This document shows, one piece after another, positions 36,571 through 49,470 of a stretch of 64,000 nucleotides of DNA. The DNA comes from Vesta saturnalis (lineage: Eukaryota; Arthropoda; Insecta; Coleoptera; Lampyridae). The notes below the pieces were generated by a model that ran no database searches, was not told the origin of the DNA, and saw nothing but the letters and a program-made list of their open reading frames with translations. The translations under genes were made by a program, and so were the position numbers. Every line of letters begins with the position of its first letter. Within the stretch, counting starts at the first letter, position 1. Location of the stretch: assembly GCA_036346205.1 (NCBI GenBank), contig JARFJB010001910.1, forward strand, positions 3,584,501-3,648,500, in the 5' to 3' direction.

Positions 36571-36645
36571 GATTTTTCCGTGCGCGCATGACAAATTTTG
36601 TGAGGCGAAGCCGAACACGGGAAGTCATGCAAGCACGGAAAAATC
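36571..36645. repeat. Hairpin with 22-bp arms
   Basis: The left arm (36571-36592, starting GATTTTTCCGTGC) and right arm (36624-36645, ending GCACGGAAAAATC) pair at 20 of 22 positions around a 31-nt loop. The inner ends read GCATGAC and GTCATGC. Confidence 0.85.
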
Positions 36646-36967
36646 TATTTCTAGACGTGTAATGAACGATAATTTCTATTATACTGATTTGAAAACGATA
36701 ATATAAAAAAGACATACGAAACTTGGAAGAATTTTATTTTCAATCCGCATAAATTTAATTGACAGAAAATAAACAACGCTGACAATACAGTGTTTGGCAT
36801 GTATGATGCGTTCCCATGGTTGCTCTCAAATTATTTCAAATTTGATTTATTTTAAGTCAGATAAGGCAGTAAAAGGTAAAAAAATATTACAGAAATGTAT
36901 CTAAATATTGAAACATATGCGAATTAAAATACAAAATATGTATATTTGTATTTCGGCGTTTTTATTC

Positions 36968-37017
36968 AGCGCACGGAAAGAATCGCAGACCGGGGAAACT
37001 TTTTCCGTGCACTAGCC
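36968..37017. repeat. GCACGG hairpin repeat
   Basis: CAGCGCACGGAAAG faces CTTTTTCCGTGCACTAG with a GC-rich loop. It shares arms with the hairpins at 36571 and 4843; with the former it could mark the two ends of a ~450-bp element. Confidence 0.55.
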
Positions 37018-38000
37018 AAAACTCATATCTTACATTATTACTAATACAGATGAAAATAAGATGTTTTCACAGAAGTATAATATAAACTCATATAGTGTAT
37101 ATAAATTGTCTCTGACAATTGAATTTAAAAGTAGCATTTTGGCGCGTTTGTTTGTACCATAGTAAAAAATTTAGTCACCTCACTTGAAACATTAAAAAAA
37201 AATCTATTGGGCCGATTTTATCAAGGAAAATTTATTGGAATCGCCATTTATTTATATGTAAGTAAACGTTATTTCATAATAATTATTGAATTTAACGAAT
37301 AGTATCACGAAATATGTTGGAGAAAATATGATTTTTTATGCCAATCTGGCCGGTTAATTCGCATACTCTACGTCATATTCCCAAAATTGTTACGCATACG
37401 CATAAAAACTGACACAAATATGATCATCGAAGGTTTCAATTTAAAAAAATTTTTAACGACAAATTTCATCTAAATATTTTGCAGAAACAGTGCAGTTCGC
37501 GGTGTTGGGGGATGGAATGAAAGCAATCAGCGGTTAAACACACTCCTTATGCTACAAACAACTCTCTCTACAACGCGGCAAGAATTTAACACTCAAAAAA
37601 CTTTAATTTTAATTGAATGTGAAAATTCAAACTTAGTGCCAATGGTTCTGTTCAAACATCTATTGTAGGTAGTGGGTCATTGGAGTTGACAGAACGTTTT
37701 GTAACTCGTTTCAGTTTATTATGTGTTTATTGTGTTTATTATGTTTATTATGATACTGTGGATATTGAAAATATTCACTAACGAATAATATTTTGACTTA
37801 AAGCAGAAGGTACAAACATGTGTATATTATGGAAAAATAAAACCCTACTGTTTAAATTTGCAATAAAAAAATATTGACCGTCACTTATCAAGATAAAAAC
37901 TATGCTATCTTTTAAGTTTCACCAAACAATACACATTTACCAAGTTTCATCTAAATATTTTCATCCGTTTCCGAGATTAGCGTAAACAAATATCGTGACA

Positions 38001-38842
<842 letters not shown>

Positions 38843-38905
<63 letters not shown>
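38843..38905. repeat. (TA)n microsatellite
   Basis: About 60 bp of TA repeats preceded by a short GT run, on the right side of the MITE. Confidence 0.97.
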
Positions 38906-38907
<2 letters not shown>

Positions 38908-38909
38908 TC

Positions 38910-39500
38910 TAATGCGTCACTATTTGCTATCTTTGTAACGGTAAGACTTGCGAGGTAGGTTAAATTACAAAAAAACTGTCATTTTTTAAGGCTTTTAATA
39001 TGCTGTTACAGAATTGCCAAATTGTGTGTAGTTTTGGAAATATTAGGGGAAATGTGAAAACGTGCAAAATTTTTACTCGATGCTACTTCGAAAACTATCA
39101 ATGTGATCAAAAGAGTTTTATACATAAATTTGTTAGTATTTCAATATCTACACAACAAGCGGGATGCCAACTCTGAATTATGTTTGACGTTTGAAATATC
39201 AATGCCAAATATATTTTTTTAATACGGACCTGGTTCTTTTTAATCGCCGTCGTAAAGGCAATTTAATTTTAATATGTCTATAAGTGAATGTGGCATTTGA
39301 AAGCGAATTACAATTCGTATTTACAATAGCTAAATACAACATACAGTTAACATAATATATATAAAGAAGCCATCCCGAAAAGGTGTTTAAAACTAATAAC
39401 AAAAATATTTATTGCACAACAATGATTGGAAGTCTCAGTTTTCTGAACGGGAAAATCGATCAACGTTTTGAATTTTCACTTTTTTAAGGTTAATCGTATG
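38910..39500. other. AT-rich DNA, no gene recognised
   Basis: Nothing supported here; the 67-codon minus frame at 39199-39402 has no motif. Confidence 0.4.
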
Positions 39501-39511
39501 AGCTTTGGGAG

Positions 39512-40250
39512 TTACAGATATTCTTTAGGAACGTAATTCTCGTGTATCGTTCCTGTAACACCATACCCATTTTGCTTTAGGTTATTGCAATAATAAAGGT
39601 TGTCCATATATAGATTGTATCGAAAACCATTTATTGCTGATTCATCGTTGAACTTTAGTGCAAGAGACGCAGCATATTTGCAATTGCGAATCATGATCAC
39701 TACTTGATTTTCGATTTTTACCATGGTATATCTTAAAATTTGACACCCGCTTAGTGATTTATGATAAAACAAAGCTGAGTCGGGTACCAAGTGTTCCAGA
39801 AATGCGTTTTTTAAGTATTCCGTTGGTGGTCTGTGTTTCTACATCTTGTCAGTGAAATCTACAGCGGTATTATCAGTAAAGTTGATAAAGCGTCAAATTT
39901 GTAGAAACCGATCTCTTAGAATCGCATAATATACCATGTGATTCCGCACGTCTGTTGCAGAATCCCAACAACTACGTTTTGAAGGAAACTCGTTGTAACC
40001 ATATATAAAAATTCTCAATTTGTTGCTCTACAAAGACCCGTGAATCAGGACACCGTCGAAAAAATGCATAATTTATTGTTTGCTTAGCAATGAGCTGCAA
40101 TAACCTCTTCAGTAAAGAAACGTCCAAACAGTTCACAGTTTTTGTGCATATAATAGTTTTCTTTTGGAAAGCCATGCTCAGATAATAATAAGTGTGCCTC
40201 ACAAAATTATGGATTATGTGGTACGTTGACAAGCTTCAATGTACTTTTGT
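39512..40250 (-). pseudogene. piggyBac transposase relic (first family)
   Basis: On the minus strand, after a poorly readable first part (40232-39972), the blocks AILRDRFLQI, RFINFTDNTAVDFTDK, RPPTEYLKNAFLEH and then LALKFNDESAINGFRYNLYM-DNLYYC lead to NGYGVTGTIHENYVPKE. The DN in MDNLYY and the GTI block after it match the piggyBac (DDE_Tnp_1_7) core around the second catalytic Asp. The usual DESM box is degraded. Several frameshifts are present, the C-terminal region is missing, and no TTAA-flanked terminal repeats were identified. Confidence 0.7.
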
Positions 40251-41032
40251 TAGGTTATTCAATACTACTTTAGGGCAGATTTTGTAAAATTTTCACTATC
40301 AAATGACAGTTTCTTTTTGTAACCCTCTCACTGGTGTAAACCGTTGCCCAAATTACCCTTAACTGTTCCAGCAGTCATCTATCGGGCAGCAAAGTTATCA
40401 CGTGCTTCTATAAGAATTGTATGAATATGACCGTAATTTTAGTATTCGAGTCTGATTCATAAGCGATGTTTAGCGCTTTTTGTAACGTGATTCCGTTAAA
40501 AAAAATAATCATTAACCAAATTCAACTTTTCCGCAAACCGCTTAACGTTCCATGGGAACGCCAAATTTTCAGTCTATCTACAACAAAGTCTTGCAAAACT
40601 TTTTTAACGACTATTCTGTCAGTAATTAGGATTATGTTTTAGTTGAATTGAAAGACGATTATATCGTCATAATTCTTAAAACTACAGGAATTGTTATACT
40701 TAACACAAAATTCATGTCAGACATATTTAATTGTAAAAAAAAATCTTCAACGCAGCATAAAATACCGGGTCATAAAGTGCACGAAAGAGATGTTGCAAGT
40801 CAAGTGACCTGGAGAAACGAATGAAATTAGTAAGCCCATATGATGACACTAGACGTTAATGGGTTAAAAGAGGAATTAATTAAAACCTTTTTGAAATGCC
40901 AGGACCAGCAATTAAACGGGTATTAAAAAAAGCAGTGAAAAATTCGTTAAAAAATAATTATAATTATAATCCCTCAAGTGCCACTATTCTATTGCTGCAC
41001 CAGCGATTATATCAAGTAGCGATAGTCAATTT

Positions 41033-41400
41033 GGCTGTGGAGCCAACCACGCCAGACTTATTTTAACTCCTTGAAAATTTCTCTTAACAAAAATCTTGAG
41101 TACACTAACTAGTACTTAGGAAATATTTAAATTTGGCGGGGAAGCATCTCGCCAACCCTACCTATGACTTCTGTTAATTTCTCGAAAAGCAACATTACTC
41201 TAACAAAAATCTTAAATACACTAAGGATTAAAGGAAATATTCAAATTGTGCAGAGGGCCATTTTGCCAACCCCGCACGACTAATGAAATTTTAAGCGCGC
41301 TAACTCCACTAACGATTAAATCTAGTACACCGGCAATATACAAATTGGACGGGGAAGCATTTCGCCAATGCTGCCCACGAGTTCTAATTTCTTAAAATGC
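41033..41400. repeat. Diverged ~110-bp tandem array (also at 43670-44040)
   Basis: Successive units share 'gccaacc(acg)cc', 'ttctcttaacaaaaatctt', 'gtacactaac', 'ggaaatatt(t/c)aaatt' and 'ggggaagcat(c/t)tcgccaa'. About three to four units occur, and the second copy lies in unit 2 of the big duplication. Confidence 0.65.
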
Positions 41401-42175
41401 ACCAACGATGCACTGACGAATAAAATTCATTTCATTCAACAATTTGAAATGAGCGGAAGTAACGCAATGAACCTAAAAATGACCTGGTAATATCTAGAAT
41501 AATATATAAAACTATCAATTGATAATTTATCTATTTTGACGTCTATAAATATGGTATTTAGTAGTTATTTTGCTTCCTTTAGGTGCACAATTATTTTTTT
41601 TGTTTTGTTCCAGAATTTCATTTATTTACTTTCAATGGTCTAAAAAATCTTAAGAAAAAATACAGAGGCGTGGTCAGTATAGTAATCACTAAAACTTTGG
41701 TGTACTAACTAAATCCATGTAATGGGTGATTAATAAAGTAACCACATAAAATAACAACGGCGAGTCTATAAAAAATGTTTGAAGAAGAACCAAACATGTG
41801 TTATGAGATATTATTAGTAATCAATTACTTAGTGTTCACGAAAAGGAATAAAGTGTTCTCAATATAATGCAACTTTACATGCTCTGCATAATATAGATGA
41901 TCTTACAGCCTTTGGCCTAATACTACAACGAACACAACGCCTCATTGACCCTTTACTTGGAAGACATTCAACGTTCGCGTAGAATTATCAGATCGTACTG
42001 ACCGTCCGGTAGGTTTTTTTCATTTTATTGGAAGATACGGAAATTTTTGGCCCTGGTCTTTTCCGCAAAGATTGGTCTCTTAGCAATTCATCAGCTAGTA
42101 AACTTCTAAACAAAAGGTGAGACATGTGGTTTTTTTTCAAACTTCTGCATATTTACTTTGTAAGAAATGTAACTA

Positions 42176-43190
42176 TTAACTGTTACAGCATCTACTAAGT
42201 AATAAAATATTCTTATCCACCACCGTTGACTTTTCCAAATATATTATAATACGACAAAAGCTGGTAGCTGGTATCGACTGTACCCATGTTCTTATAGTCA
42301 CTGATAGGTGATGGGCGCTCGAAAATTTCTTTCTTGCCTTTTTTATTTCGTCTTGTTGCAGTTGTTGATTTAGACGGATCATGAAAATAGCTAGCAACTA
42401 TAACCCTTTTTTTGTCCCCATCTTTTCACTTACAAACTGAAATTTCTCCACCTGCTAAATATACTATCACCTATTTTTATATCTTTGCCTTTCTTTTAAG
42501 TAATACTTTCTATTTTCTCTAGGGGTATCACAAGAGTATGTATGTTTTCCTGACTTTGAGAGCAAATCAAACGTTGTGAAAAAGTTACCAAAGCACAACT
42601 TTGCCATAGTAGTCTTTTGTTAAATCCAGTACAGTTCGTTCGCCCAGCGTCCCATCCTCCATAGTTTTTGATTTGCGTTCATAAATTTTAAAATTTAGCA
42701 TATATCTTGTTTATGAGTGGGCTAGTACCCAAATTTTAAATTCTCGCTTTATAGGTTTTAGAGGCATGTTCTGTTTGAGTACCCTTGAATTTCATCAAAC
42801 TCTCATCAACTGCCAAATTCCTTGACGGAATGAAAGATTTCACAAATGTATTATTCAAATGCGACGTAAGAGGTCTTAAATTGTAAAGTTTATCGAACAT
42901 TTCATCTCCTTTTTTTGGCATATTTGTGTTATTCAGATGGATAAATCTTAAGTATTTTTAAAAATGTTTTTTGAGTTGTAACATTGACTATTCGGTCAAC
43001 ACGAAAATTCTTGTTAGACAGACCAATAAACTTTCATTGCAGGTACTTCATGAAAACTCATCACTATGAGAATAGCAATAAATCCTTGCAACTCGCTAAA
43101 TGTGAGATTTAATTCGGTACCACAAAATTGTCGACAATATTTATTAGATTCATCTGCAATATACTGTAACATGGCTTCATCTAGAAAGCG
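42176..43190 (-). pseudogene. piggyBac transposase relic (second family, unit 1)
   Basis: On the minus strand: RFLDEAMLQYIADESNKYC near 43185; LTFSELQGFIAILIVMSFHE near 43100 and PAMKVYWS (piggyBac N-terminal domain); MPKKGDEMFDKLYNLRPLTS starting at 42921; and NLAVDESLMKFKGTQTEH near 42800, which carries the first catalytic Asp in DES. Next come TIGERTVLDLTKDYYGKV near 42645 and YKNMGTVDTSYQLLSYYNIF near 42270, matching the MGGVD box before the C-terminal domain. The part with the other catalytic Asp residues is missing and there are several stops. It lacks the N-terminal segment found at 45937-46170 because the duplication breakpoint excludes it. Confidence 0.78.
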
Positions 43191-44811
43191 TTTGAAATAA
43201 TTTTCAGTCTATCTACAACAAAGTCTTGCAAAACTTTTTAACGACTATTCTGTCAGTAATTAGGATTATGTTTTAGTTGAATTGAAAGACGATTATATCG
43301 TCATAATTCTTAAAACTACAGGAATTGTTATACTTAACACAAAATTCATGTCAGACATATTTAATTGTAAAAAAAAATCTTCAACGCAGCATAAAATACC
43401 GGGTCATAAAGTGCACGAAAGAGATGTTGCAAGTCAAGTGACCTGGAGAAACGAATGAAATTAGTAAGCCCATATGATGACACTAGACGTTAATGGGTTA
43501 AAGAGGAATTAATTAAAACCTTTTTGAAATGCCAGGACCAGCAATTAAACGGGTATTAAAAAAAGCAGTGAAAAATTCGTTAAAAAATAATTATAATTAT
43601 AATCCCTCAAGTGCCACTATTCTATTGCTGCACCAGCGATTATATCAAGTAGCGATAGTCAATTTGGCTGTGGAGCCAACCACGCCAGACTTATTTTAAC
43701 TCCTTGAAAATTTCTCTTAACAAAAATCTTGAGTACACTAACTAGTACTTAGGAAATATTTAAATTTGGCGGGGAAGCATCTCGCCAACCCTACCTATGA
43801 CTTCTGTTAATTTCTCGAAAAGCAACATTACTCTAACAAAAATCTTAAATACACTAAGGATTAAAGGAAATATTCAAATTGTGCAGAGGGCCATTTTGCC
43901 AACCCCGCACGACTAATGAAATTTTAAGCGCGCTAACTCCACTAACGATTAAATCTAGTACACCGGCAATATACAAATTGGACGGGGAAGCATTTCGCCA
44001 ATGCTGCCACGAGTTCTAATTTCTTAAAATGCACCAACGATGCACTGACGAATAAAATTCATTTCATTCAACAATTTGAAATGAGCGGAAGTAACGCAAT
44101 GAACCTAAAAATGACCTGGTAATATCTAGAATAATATATAAACTATCAATTGATAATTTATCTATTTTGACGTCTATAAATATGGTATTTAGTAGTTATT
44201 TTGCTTCCTTTAGGTGCACAATTATTTTTTTTGTTTTGTTCCAGAATTTCATTTATTTACTTTCAATGGTCTAAAAAATCTTAAGAAAAAATACAGAGGC
44301 GTGGTCAGTATAGTAATCACTAAAACTTTGGTGTACTAACTAAATCCATGTAATGGGTGATTAATAAAGTAACCACATAAAATAACAACGGCGAGTCTAT
44401 AAAAAAATGTTTGAAGAAGAACCAAACATGTGTTATGAGATATTATTAGTAATCAATTATTTAGTGTTCACGAAAAGGAATAAAGTGTTCTCAATATAAT
44501 GCAACTTTACATGCTCTGCATAATATAGATGATCTTACAGCCTTTGGCCTAATACTACAACGAACACAACGCCTCATTGACCCTTTACTTGGAAGACATT
44601 CAACGTTCGCGTAGAATTATCAGATCGTACTGACCGTCCGGTAGGTTTTTTTCATTTTATTGGAAGATACGGAAATTTTTGGCCCTGGTCTTTTCCGCAA
44701 AGATTGGTCTCTTAGCAATTCATCAGCTAGTAAACTTCTAAACAAAAGGTGAGACATGTGGTTTTTTTTTTTTCAAACTTCTGCATATTTACTTTGTAAG
44801 AAATGTAACTA

Positions 44812-46170
44812 TTAACTGTTACAGCATCTACTAAGTAATAAAATATTCTTATCCACCACCGTTGACTTTTCCAAATATATTATAATACGACAAAAGCTGG
44901 TAGCTGGTATCGACTGTACCCATGTTCTTATAGTCACTGATAGGTGATGGGCGCTCGAAAATTTCTTTCTTGCCTTTTTTATTTCGTCTTGTTGCAGTTG
45001 TTGATTTAGACGGATCATGAAAATAGCTAGCAACTATAACCCTTTTTTTGTCCCCATCTTTTCACTTACAAACTGAAATTTCTCCACCTGCTAAATATAC
45101 TATCACCTATTTTTATATCTTTGCCTTTCTTTTAAGTAATACTTTCTATTTTCTCTAGGGGTATCACAAGAGTATGTATGTTTTCCTGACTTTGAGAGCA
45201 AATCAAACGTTGTGAAAAGTTACCAAAGCACAACTTTGCCATAGTAGTCTTTTGTTAAATCCAGTACAGTTCGTTCGCCCAGCGTCCCATCCTCCATAGT
45301 TTTTGATTTGCGTTCATAAATTTTAAAATTTAGCATATATCTTGTTTATGAGTGGGCTAGTACCCAAATTTTAAATTCTCGCTTTATAGGTTTTAGAGGC
45401 ATGTTCTGTTTGAGTACCCTTGAATTTCATCAAACTCTCATCAACTGCCAAATTCCTTGACGGAATGAAAGATTTCACAAATGTATTATTCAAATGCGAC
45501 GTAAGAGGTCTTAAATTGTAAAGTTTATCGAACATTTCATCTCCTTTTTTTGGCATATTTGTGTTATTCAGATGGATAAATCTTAAGTATTTTTAAAAAT
45601 GTTTTTTGAGTTGTAACATTGACTATTCGGTCAACACGAAAATTCTTGTTAGACAGACCAATAAACTTTCATTGCAGGTACTTCATGAAAACTCATCACT
45701 ATGAGAATAGCAATAAATCCTTGCAACTCGCTAAATGTGAGATTTAATTCGGTACCACAAAATTGTCGACAATATTTATTAGATTCATCTGCAATATACT
45801 GTAACATGGCTTCATCTAGAAAGCGTTTGAAATAATTTAGTAGAGTTTCTAATCCTCTGGTAAATGTTGGCCCAAATGGCTCATCAAACTGTGAATTCTT
45901 GTAGTGAATAGTTGAACAATAAGTTTTTGAGAAATTCTATTGAAGAGATTGTGGTTCACATTCAAGTATCTTCGCAGTATCATTTAAAAATTCCGTGACT
46001 TCATTTTCATTATCTGATGTGAGATCTGAGAAACTGTGCCTTTGTCTAGCATTTTCCTCGGGTTGATTCTGATAGTTTGGATCGGCTATAAAATCTTCAC
46101 TGTCAAAATCACTATTTTCATATTCCTGGTAATAGGAACTCAAAGAATTAATCCTTAGGCTTCTGGACAC
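44812..46170 (-). pseudogene. piggyBac transposase relic (second family, unit 2 plus N-terminus)
   Basis: The coding pieces repeat those at 42176-43190 with identical protein fragments, but here they continue upstream into 46170-45937. There a 77-codon frame beginning MSRSLRINSLSSYYQEYENS is rich in acidic residues and Ser, like the unstructured N-termini of piggyBac transposases, and ends near LNDTAKILECEPQS. Frameshifts separate it from the FLDEAMLQYIADE block at about 45825. It contains the DESLMKFKG box and the MGTVD box but lacks the central catalytic part, so it is inactive. Confidence 0.78.
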
Positions 46171-47007
46171 GGACGGTTTTAGTACCTGTTGATCTTTATT
46201 TGATCCAAGAGAAATGGAAAGTGAAGAATACCTTGTACCTTTGATTGCTTGTATCAGCCGTCAGTGGGGATGCTTGAACTTATCATACCACCATCTTCAG
46301 CGTCACTATCACCATCATAATCTATTATTTCCTTTTTGGTGGCTTAGGGAGTATAAAAGAATCGAAAGTGTACCACACAAAAACTTACATTGAACAATGA
46401 TAGTCACTCATAAAGTCTAAACTGCCTAATTATTGTAAAAATACCTGTTGGAAACGATGCACTAATATACATATTGTTGCTTGGCGTCTTTTCTACTAAA
46501 ATATTTTTTCAAAACAAAACATTCCTGTCTAGGAAAATTTGCAGTCTCTTCAGACCGCTCTGGTTAGTCAGATTCCAAATAGGCATGTATCAGGGTCACG
46601 TGACTAGTAAGGTAACCACTGCGCTTTTATGCCAAGTATACAAGTACGCCAAGGTTTAATATTCCTGGTGTTCCCATTAGACAATCTAAGAGGAACTTCC
46701 TTAGTCACGTGGTCACTATGGTAACCACAGCATGCTAAAGTTAAATGGGACCCTGTTATTTATTATTGTTTTTGTCAAACTCAGAACACAGGTCATTTGA
46801 GAGTAACATATTTTATTATGAGCTTATAATAATATGTACCTAGTATATGAATTTTGGACACTAGAACTTCTTTGTACTGTAATTTTAGAACAAATCTGAA
46901 AATTTAAAAACATGATTTTACCCTTGGAATTTGAGGATGAACATTTGCTTTTAATTAATTTTTTTTTATTATTATAAATTCTCATTTTACAGATTCACAT
47001 GTGAATA
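46171..47007. other. No gene; paired CACGTG dyads and possible piggyBac end
   Basis: GTCACGTGAC (46595-46604) and GTCACGTGGTCAC (46704-46716) are each followed by GGTAACCAC. CAGGGTC at 46591 faces GACCCTG near 46750. This small inverted layout could be the 5' terminal region of the piggyBac relic, though a TTAA-flanked CCC/GGG end was not identified. The rest shows nothing. Confidence 0.4.
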
Positions 47008-48176
47008 TGATTCCTCTATTATTTGAATTATTAAAAACAACGGTTCCATTAAACGTTGTGTCTACTTGAACACAAACCAATTAGTGATTTTAATATTTTT
47101 CTGATTCATTAGAAAAGTTTACCGTGTTTGATTATTTTAGACCGTTATACAAATGAAGTTACCGATTTTGTTAATTAAAGTAATTTAAATTAATTTAAAG
47201 ATGTAGCCATTAACTTTACTTAATTACGTGTATTTGAATCTGACATATTTTCTAAATTTTAGTTTGTCTGTAGCAATGTGTTGGAGTGTAACTAAAGTTC
47301 GTTGGGCAGCCCAACACTTCGTTTGAGTAACTGTATCATAATTAAACTTAATTTATATCACTTAGCTACTCGACCACCTTATTTGTATTATAATACTAAC
47401 TACGATGATGATACATTCTATGATTAAACAATTTGTGCTAATTTAATATATACTACAAGATAAATATCACAGGCAAATTTTTTGTACCGCATTACAATTA
47501 CTATACTTCTAATTATATTTAGCTATCACATTAATGAAGCTCAGAACGAGTGAAACGTACTACTACTATTTTTTCTGCAATTCTCAAAAGTTTTTAATTG
47601 AAATATGGAAGGTATACAAATAACAGTTTTAATGTCTATAATGAAGTAATAAATTTCACATTCAAATGTTTATAAACAATTATTTATAACGTCATGACGC
47701 CTATATTTTGTTTATTTTCAACAATAATATATTAAGTGCACAGTGACTTGCCGATAATATTCGTTAACGGGTGGATGAGCGCTTATTGCGACGAATCCAT
47801 CATTATAGCATATATGCACGAAATATATTTTACTTGATTGTTGCATAAGTTCAATAATGAAAACTGTGTAAACAATTAATCTTGTCGATCGAGGATATTA
47901 TAATAACTGTATATTTAATTTTAATAAATAATTCATTTTTTTTATTTATTTGTTGTAGCTCCCTGCACTTTTTTGATAACACGAAAACGATCAGTGCTAT
48001 ATAACACTTATGTTAATTGAAATGTGATTGGTTCAAAATTTGCAATTTGTGATTTTTCATTCATTGATGTGGTTAGGTTGGCATATGTATGCAATAGTCA
48101 TTTAAATCGACTTTCTGTAACCCTTTTTATATGATACAATAATATTGGAACATGCATTAAAATCATATTAGATGAG
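47008..48176. repeat. Duplicated 1.17-kb segment, copy I (copy II: 49469-50636)
   Basis: TTCCTCTATTATTTGAATTA starts both copies. They stay nearly identical to 'aaaatcatattagatgagt'; the only difference noticed is GTTGGAG versus GTTGAG near 47280/49740. The segment is AT-rich without coding potential. An older partial relative is at 24635-24820. Confidence 0.93.
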
Positions 48177-49262
48177 TAATTTGGATATAGTTTTTGACAC
48201 GGCTGTCGAGCTAGCCCTCTCACCTTGTAAACATTAAAATAAATCTGAAAATCGAGTATTATGACTGCAAATTAAAATTTTGAGCTCATTGTACAAGGGA
48301 GAATTTAAACATTTCAGAGGGTGTCACGTCGACTCACACACACCCTTACAAATAAAACATTGAATTTCTTTGCGGCAGAATTAGCGCTTTTAAAATATAT
48401 ATTTCGATTTTTGAGTTACCATTGTTTTAATCCCAAAACAACCCTTTAAATAATTTAACTCGGAAGGAGAACTACTAAAATTGAAAAAGATAACTATTTT
48501 GCAGGTAAATATTGTACATTGATTTAGAGCTTTCAAAATACGTATTTTGATTTTATGCAACCCTTTTACGGTAAAACTACCCTCGTTCGCGCACAAGAGA
48601 GTACTGTGATAAAATAAAAAGATAACTATTTTGTATATTTTTTATCGATTTATGAGCTCTCGAGATACGTCTAATTTCGCTATTGAACTACAACCTTTAC
48701 GGTAAACACCGTCTGTCCAGAGAAGAGGGCTTTATTAAACAGTATAGTTCTCCATGATGCCAAGAAAATGCGGTGACTTAATTTCTTATAAGAGTGTTTT
48801 AACGAATAATCAAACACTTGTATTTCCTAAGCTCGTAAATCGATGAAACAATGATTTAGTCGTTACTTTAAGCATAGTTTCGGTTTGTCTGGAAAGATTT
48901 GGGATTGAAGGAATGCAGTTGAATAATTAAAATACACGTATGTTGTTGATAAACAATTTTTGTTTAATAAATCACATTATGCAGCTCAAATCTTTTCAAA
49001 TCATAAATTTGAAATATAATTAAATTAATTGCACATTGGCATATTGTGAATTTTTATCATTCTTTTATAAATTATATTTTGATGTATTTTATGTAGTTAA
49101 ATAACGGATTTACTGTAACTGAATTATATTTATATTTAACTCTTTATCTCAAGTTCTTCATTATTAGTTGCATAACTTTCTGAATCGATTTAATGTTTCG
49201 CTTGTCAATAAGTAGTTATTAATTTCAGTGTTTGGATGTTCCTTGGGATTATTTCTTTTGTT
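48177..49262. repeat. Downstream part of duplication, copy I, with ~150-bp internal repeats
   Basis: 48177-48418 is absent from copy II but recurs inverted at about 55085-55330 (for example GTCGAGCTAGCC). 48419-49262 matches 50640-50975 plus 51839-52420, with many small indels. Internal monomers of about 150 bp recur: 'aactattttg', '(a)tatcgattta(t)gagct', 'aaatacgt', 'ttacggtaaaac', 'cacaagagag'. No coding region. Confidence 0.75.
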
Positions 49263-49334
49263 TCATTAACACAAAAATGTGAGACGGCTTTGGGCGTCAT
49301 CTAATACATATAGGTTGCGCATGACGGCTTTGGG

Positions 49335-49470
49335 TAGCTGACAGAAGATGGTCAACCCATGAGAGATTTGAAGATACAGTCATACCCAACAGAGTAATAG
49401 AGTCTGAAAACTTAATAACTGAGCCATTCATACTTACAACAGGAAATGATCGATCTTTTTGGCGGACATA
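49335..49470 (-). pseudogene. LINE reverse-transcriptase fragment at duplication junction
   Basis: The sequence is essentially the same as part of 51597-51735. Read on the minus strand it encodes DRSFPVVSMNGSVIKFSDSI followed by TLLGMTVSSNLSWVDHLLSA. It lies exactly where copy II of the 1.17-kb duplication begins, preceded by a short scrambled stretch in which 'gacggctttggg' occurs twice. Confidence 0.85.

Larger units (their letters stand above)
36101..38003. other. AT-rich DNA with two GCACGG hairpins
   Basis: No coding region supported. Apart from the hairpins at 36571-36645 and 36968-37017, a repetitive 'gtttattatgtttattatg' stretch occurs near 37720-37750. Confidence 0.4.
40567..45836. 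repeat. Near-identical 2.6-kb direct tandem duplication
   Basis: Unit 1 is 40567 to about 43202; unit 2 is about 43203 to 45836. Both start TTTTCAGTCTATCTACAACA and end 'aaagcgtttgaaata'. The visible differences are almost all single-base or homopolymer-length changes (for example T-run length near 42130 and 44770, and AAAAAG versus AAAAG near 42578 and 45218). 'aattt' is present at all three junctions, so microhomology of about 5 bp marks the breakpoints. Contents: the 3' non-coding part of a piggyBac-like element, a ~110-bp tandem array and piggyBac coding pieces. Confidence 0.93.

Noticed and set aside
36571..36645. Rho-independent terminator
   Set aside because: The hairpin lacks a gene upstream and the window is eukaryotic; treated as a repeat.
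40567..45836. CRISPR-like or satellite array
   Set aside because: Only two long units; it is a simple tandem duplication, and the host looks eukaryotic.
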